Below, one piece after another: positions 60,244-64,000 of a DNA stretch of 64,000 nucleotides. Numbering within the stretch: the stretch's first letter is position 1; the number at the start of each line of letters is the position of its first letter. The notes below the pieces were generated by a model. The model worked only from the letters and a program-made list of their open reading frames with translations, was not told the origin of the DNA and did no database searches. The translations under genes and the position numbers were made by a program. This stretch comes from CBDFLA01 sp965248915 (GTDB lineage: Bacteria > Pseudomonadota > Alphaproteobacteria > M2410): contig OZ252216.1 in NCBI GenBank assembly GCA_965248915.1, forward strand, positions 2,170,001 through 2,234,000, read 5' to 3'.

Positions 60244-62847
60244 ATGCAGTTCTTTGGAAATTGGGCCGCGCGGTCCGCCAAGCATGCTTGGTCAACCCTC
60301 GTTGTTGCGACGCTCGCCTTTGCAGCATCGGTTTGGGCCGCCGCCACAATGTTGGCGTTTGAAGCGGGCCAAGAGGGTCTGGTCTCTCGCGATGAACCTT
60401 TTTGGGAAACCATCGATCGTTTTTATGAAGTCTTCCCACAATTAGAAAACACCGCGGTCGTTGTCGTCGATGGCGATACGGTCGACGATGTCGACCAAGC
60501 CGCTTCAGCTTTTGCGACACGACTTCGCGCAGAACCAGAACTCTTCTCTTCCGTATTCCTCGCCGAAGAAGAGGATTTTTTCAAAACCCATGCGCTTCTG
60601 TTTACAGATCTCGAAGAACTCACAGAAATAGTCGACCGGTTAGCGAAAGCTCAGCCGGCACTTGCGGCTATTGGCCAAGATCCGAACCTGCGAGGCTTTC
60701 TAGGCCTCATTGGCGTTGGCGTCGACGCCATGGAAAGCGGCGCTGATCTGCCTCCCTCTTTCGCTGAACTGATGGATCAAACGGCGGACGCCGTCACACG
60801 CCTAGGAGCCGGAGAACGCGTGAGCCTCTCCTGGGCTGAGCAGATGATGGGCAGCGACAATTCAAGAGCACGTCGCCGCATCATCATGGTGCAGCCTGAC
60901 GAAGCCAAACTCACCCCTAAGTTTGAGAAAGAAGTCATCCGCCGCATCAGGCAGATTGCAGACGAACCTCAGTTTTCGTCCGGCAACAACATCGAAGTGC
61001 GCGTCACCGGCCGTCTCGCACTGGCTTATGATGAAATCAATACCGCTATGCGCGGCGTTGGTGTCGCGGGAACCCTGTCCTCAATCTTCCTCGCCATCAT
61101 TTTGATTCTCGGATTGCCGTCTTGGCGCCTCATCCTCTCCATCCTCGTGACATTGATCGCCGGTCTTGGCTGGTCCATGGGATTTGCTGGCGTCGCCATC
61201 GGCTCCCTCAATCTCATATCCGCAACCTTTGCCGTGCTTTTTGTCGGATTAGGGGTCGCGCACGCGCTGCATGTTTGCCTGCGCTACGAGGAATATATGA
61301 AGCGCGGCTTGGCACATTTTGATGCTCTACGCTCCGCCGCAGAAACCACAGGTAGCGCCGTCGCTCTTTGCGCCATCACCACTGCGATTGGATTCGCGTC
61401 TTTTGTGCCCACTCGTTTTCTTGGCATTGCAGAGCTCGGCTTCATCGCAGCAGCAGGCATGGGCTTTGCTTTCATTGCAAGTTTCACAGTCCTGCCAGCA
61501 GTCTTGACCATCTTGCATAGCGAACAAGTAAAACTCCGCGACGCCTGGTTGCGCCCTCGCGGTGATCTGCTTGCGCCACGCAGAAGGTTTGTCGTCGTCG
61601 GCGCGATCTTAGGCCTTGCCGCGATCTACTACGTCGTGAACAGCGGCATCCATTTCAATTTTTCGGTCATGTCCATTCGTGATCCCAATGCCGAATCCGT
61701 TCGGACACTGGCAGACCTTCAAAAGGACAAGATCGAAACTGACTTCATCATCATGGTTTTGGTTGAAGACCCAGACGATGTCGAGCGTATGGCAGCGGAC
61801 CTTGAAGCCCTTCCCCAAGTTTCAGAGGTGCGGACGCCCAATACTTACGTCGCAAAGGATCAAGAGGATAAGCTACTCGTCATTGAAGATGCTGTCGACT
61901 TTCTCTGGCCTGCCCTCATCGTTACCGACACGCCACCTTTGACAGACGCGGAGAGAATAACTGAGGTCGAGAAGTTCTTGGATAGAATCGACAACCTCAA
62001 GAGCTCCGATCAGTCCGCCCAATCCGCTCTTTACAATCTTGCAGCGGCCTTCAGAGCGATCGTGTCCGAACCAGATGCGGCGGAGAAACTAAGACGCATC
62101 GAAAGCCATCTGACAGACAGCGTGCTTCGTCAACTCGAAAGACTGGGCCTTGCGTTAGAGGCTGATTTCTACGAGTTCGAAGACCTACCCCCCGACCTCA
62201 AGGATCGTCTCGTTTCCAGGGACGGCATCTCTCGCCTCTCCGTCTTCCCAGAAGAAGACATAACCGACGTCGTGGCCTTGCAAAGCTTTGTCACCGCCGT
62301 GCGAGACATTGCACCTTCCGCCACAGGCCGCCCGGTCATTGAAGAAGGTGTCGGCCAACTGGTAGTACAATCCTTCATCCAAGCGGGCATTTTCGCCTTC
62401 GTCTTGATCACCCTCCTACTCCTCCTAGTTTTGCGCAGCTTGCACGACACAATCTTTGTCTTGATCCCCATCATTCTCGCGGGCCTCTTGACAGTAGCCA
62501 CATCAAACCTCATCGGGATCCCATTCAACTTCGCCAATGTGATCGCCATACCGCTCATCTTCGGTCTCGGAGTCGATAGCGCCATTCACCTCGTCATTCG
62601 AGCCCGCGAAACCCACTCAGCGCTTGAGGTGGTTCAGTCAAGCACACCGCAAGCCATCCTGCTTTCGTCTCTGACAACTATCGGGGCTTTCGCAAGTCTG
62701 TCTTTGTCGCCTCACAAAGGTGTCGCCAGCATGGGCATGTTGCTGACCATCGGGATCACTTGGTCATTGATTTGCACACTGCTTGTTTTGCCTGCCTTAC
62801 TGCACCTTCGCGCCGAAAGACGTGAGCGCAAGAGGAACGCGCGCTAA
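60244..62847 (+). CDS. HpnN-like RND (MMPL-type) transporter
   Basis: The 867-residue transporter has two repeats. Each has a large periplasmic loop and a membrane bundle; the first bundle covers about residues 275-445, the second about 720-855. The first helix is VVATLAFAASVWAAATML. MMPL-type motifs are GLGVAHALHVCLRYEE and GLGVDSAIHLVIRARE, where the Asp or Ala/His pair differs between the halves. The length is close to that of HpnN, which moves hopanoids to the outer membrane. The start at 60244 has GAGGGGG upstream; the frame reaches 60136 without a family match. With HpnM-like 59226-59978 as divergent partner, lipid transport is likely. Confidence 0.82.
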   Translation: MQFFGNWAARSAKHAWSTLVVATLAFAASVWAAATMLAFEAGQEGLVSRDEPFWETIDRFYEVFPQLENTAVVVVDGDTVDDVDQAASAFATRLRAEPELFSSVFLAEEEDFFKTHALLFTDLEELTEIVDRLAKAQPALAAIGQDPNLRGFLGLIGVGVDAMESGADLPPSFAELMDQTADAVTRLGAGERVSLSWAEQMMGSDNSRARRRIIMVQPDEAKLTPKFEKEVIRRIRQIADEPQFSSGNNIEVRVTGRLALAYDEINTAMRGVGVAGTLSSIFLAIILILGLPSWRLILSILVTLIAGLGWSMGFAGVAIGSLNLISATFAVLFVGLGVAHALHVCLRYEEYMKRGLAHFDALRSAAETTGSAVALCAITTAIGFASFVPTRFLGIAELGFIAAAGMGFAFIASFTVLPAVLTILHSEQVKLRDAWLRPRGDLLAPRRRFVVVGAILGLAAIYYVVNSGIHFNFSVMSIRDPNAESVRTLADLQKDKIETDFIIMVLVEDPDDVERMAADLEALPQVSEVRTPNTYVAKDQEDKLLVIEDAVDFLWPALIVTDTPPLTDAERITEVEKFLDRIDNLKSSDQSAQSALYNLAAAFRAIVSEPDAAEKLRRIESHLTDSVLRQLERLGLALEADFYEFEDLPPDLKDRLVSRDGISRLSVFPEEDITDVVALQSFVTAVRDIAPSATGRPVIEEGVGQLVVQSFIQAGIFAFVLITLLLLLVLRSLHDTIFVLIPIILAGLLTVATSNLIGIPFNFANVIAIPLIFGLGVDSAIHLVIRARETHSALEVVQSSTPQAILLSSLTTIGAFASLSLSPHKGVASMGMLLTIGITWSLICTLLVLPALLHLRAERRERKRNAR

Positions 62848-62964
62848 GAAGTCAGCGGGCAGTCTCGATCATTCTGGGGCCAGAATGTGACGAGCGTTCC
62901 TTTCAATTCGATTGGTTCGCCCTAAATGGAAATCCAGACACAACCCCATAAACATGAGGTTCCC

Positions 62965-63450
62965 ATGATCAAAGGATTGCATCACAATGCCTATCGCTGC
63001 CGCGACGCCGAAGAAACACGGGCATTCTATGAGGATTTTCTAGGTCTTCCCCTCGCAAGCGCTTTAGAGATTGGCAAGACCGCCACCGGTCGGAGCGCCC
63101 AGGTCCTACACACCTTTTTCCAAATGGAAGACGGATCGTTTCTCGCCTTCTTCGAAGCGCCAGGCGAGCCGTTCGACTTCAAAACACAACGGGATTTCGA
63201 TCTTCATATTGCGTTAGAAGTCGAGATGGACAAACTCCATGAGATGTTCGAACGCGGTAAGGCAGAAGGGCGAGACGTCCGTGGTATTTCCGACCACGGC
63301 TTCATTCACTCAATCTATTTCCGTGACCCTAACGGCTATGTCATTGAATTAACCGCCAAAGTCGAAAAAGGGGCCCGCGATCCTTCCGACGAAGCAACCA
63401 AAGCAAAGGAAATCCTCAAGCACTGGCAGGAGGGCAAGCCGGCAGCCTGA
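62965..63450 (+). CDS. VOC-family (glyoxalase/dioxygenase-like) protein
   Basis: The 161-residue protein has the vicinal-oxygen-chelate layout. It begins IKGLHHNAYRCRDAEETRAFYEDFLGL, where His is a metal ligand; it continues FQMEDGSFLAFFEAP and, in the second half, DLHIALEVE and IYFRDPNGYVIELTAKVE with the C-terminal metal Glu. This fits an extradiol-type or glyoxalase-like enzyme. The C-terminal 35 residues are helical and charged. The ATG at 62965 has GAGG upstream; 62926 is the less likely alternative. The substrate is unknown. Confidence 0.82.
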   Translation: MIKGLHHNAYRCRDAEETRAFYEDFLGLPLASALEIGKTATGRSAQVLHTFFQMEDGSFLAFFEAPGEPFDFKTQRDFDLHIALEVEMDKLHEMFERGKAEGRDVRGISDHGFIHSIYFRDPNGYVIELTAKVEKGARDPSDEATKAKEILKHWQEGKPAA

Positions 63451-63546
63451 CAGGCAAAGGCCTTCCAAATTTTACCCCACTCCCAACGCGTGATAGCCTC
63501 GGAAACACAAAGAGACAAAATGCAAGCATTGATCTGGATTTAGAAC

Positions 63547-64000
63547 ATGGGTTTCCTGCGATTTTTGTTCGATCTACTTCTCCTGCCTATCAGGTTCGCC
63601 TTGTTGCTAGGGCTTATCGGGGGAACCTTCTATCTCTATGAACTAGCGAAGTCTCCCTGGGCATTGGGATTGCCGGTCTACATGTCTCCCATATTTTGGT
63701 GGTTATCCTGGAGAAGAATTGACAGAGATTTCGATCCAGTGGATTGGAACGGTGCCTGCGAGACCAAGCAAGGAAACTTTCTACACGCAGCGGCAATCTA
63801 CACAACTTTTTTGGGCAGTTTCTCATCAGCCGCTTTAGCAGCAAACGATGGACCATTTCATTGGGGAGTACCAGCTGGGTTCTTCGTCGCTTTCTTCATT
63901 CTTGTTGCGAATGCAATGCGCCTGCGCGATAGACGACGTCAGAAGCTACATGATCACTTTAGACCCAATGAGAGAGCCCAAAGGGTCTGGCAAATCATTA
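63547..64000 (+). CDS. Putative inner-membrane protein, 3' end outside the window
   Basis: An open frame of 151 codons runs from ATG 63547 to the window end without a stop. Its product starts MGFLRFLFDLLLLPIRFALLLGLIGG and has three or four membrane segments (about residues 3-32, 43-55, 84-100 and 107-127), with a short charged middle (RRIDRDFDPVDWNGA) and a basic end (RLRDRRRQKLHDHF). I do not recognise the family. An in-frame TAG sits 6 bases before the ATG, fixing the start region. The function is unknown. Confidence 0.55.
   Translation, partial: MGFLRFLFDLLLLPIRFALLLGLIGGTFYLYELAKSPWALGLPVYMSPIFWWLSWRRIDRDFDPVDWNGACETKQGNFLHAAAIYTTFLGSFSSAALAANDGPFHWGVPAGFFVAFFILVANAMRLRDRRRQKLHDHFRPNERAQRVWQII

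Noticed and set aside
1..64000. Searched by eye for CRISPR arrays, insertion sequences, integrases, toxin-antitoxin pairs and classical defence genes.
   Set aside because: No regularly spaced repeats, transposase motifs or recognisable defence proteins were seen.

Overview
The window looks like chromosome of a free-living alphaproteobacterium of moderate GC. The evidence is gene content: RcdA, TrcR and GapR cell-cycle proteins, YdcH/DUF465, DUF1192, DUF1244, COQ9, an alphaproteobacterial aa3-type cytochrome oxidase subunit IV next to a three-gene pnt operon, phosphatidylcholine synthase, and hopanoid-type HpnM/HpnN proteins. A Parvibaculum/Rhodobiaceae-like lineage would fit, but that is inference. 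I saw no rRNA, tRNA, prophage, insertion sequence or CRISPR array.

Layout. 1-6.3 kb: the tail of a MotA/ExbB-type motor gene and its OmpA/MotB partner, a long GST-like protein with a DUF4166 protein, a paraoxonase-like lactonase and an ABC exporter. 6.4-18.2 kb: housekeeping genes (L31, RcdA, DUF1192, quinone reductase, TrcR, acyl-CoA synthetase, two divergent YdcH genes, purE-purK, COQ9, peptide deformylase, a racemase-like protein, S21), plus an internally deleted TSUP permease. 18.2-20.5 kb: a SufR-like Fe-S regulator divergent from a Rieske/helical protein, with repeated palindromes between them. 20.6-25 kb: pntB-pntAB-pntAA, cytochrome oxidase subunit IV and a hydrolase. 25.3-35.5 kb: an orphan NtrC-type regulator, GapR, DUF1244, N-formylglutamate amidohydrolase, glycerate 2-kinase, pyruvate kinase, a TPR protein, a thioesterase, L36, an MltB-type transglycosylase and an MFS transporter.

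35.6-41.4 kb is the most accessory-like part. It holds a small periplasmic protein, a dual-CDGSH Fe-S gene interrupted by an in-frame amber codon inside its first cluster motif, and an exported pair (a Sel1/peptidoglycan-binding protein and a right-handed beta-helix protein) of unknown role, followed by phosphatidylcholine synthase. 41.4-45.7 kb is a same-strand run (NTF2-like, EthD, FMN-binding glutamate-synthase-like, GNAT, TetR, CPBP protease); the TetR gene has a promoter overlapped by a 22-bp palindrome. 45.7-64 kb holds acyl-CoA dehydrogenase, a DUF3604 protein overlapping a parvulin-like isomerase, a second long GST-like protein, acyl-CoA thioesterase II, SDRs, an M50 protease with CBS domains, a penicillin-acylase-family hydrolase, an M19 dipeptidase, divergent hpnM-like and hpnN-like genes, a VOC protein and a membrane protein cut by the window edge.

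The best candidates for undescribed biology are the SufR-like/Rieske-helical pair with its operator-like array, the amber-interrupted CDGSH gene, and the Sel1/beta-helix secreted pair. All functions are read from motifs only; no database search was possible.
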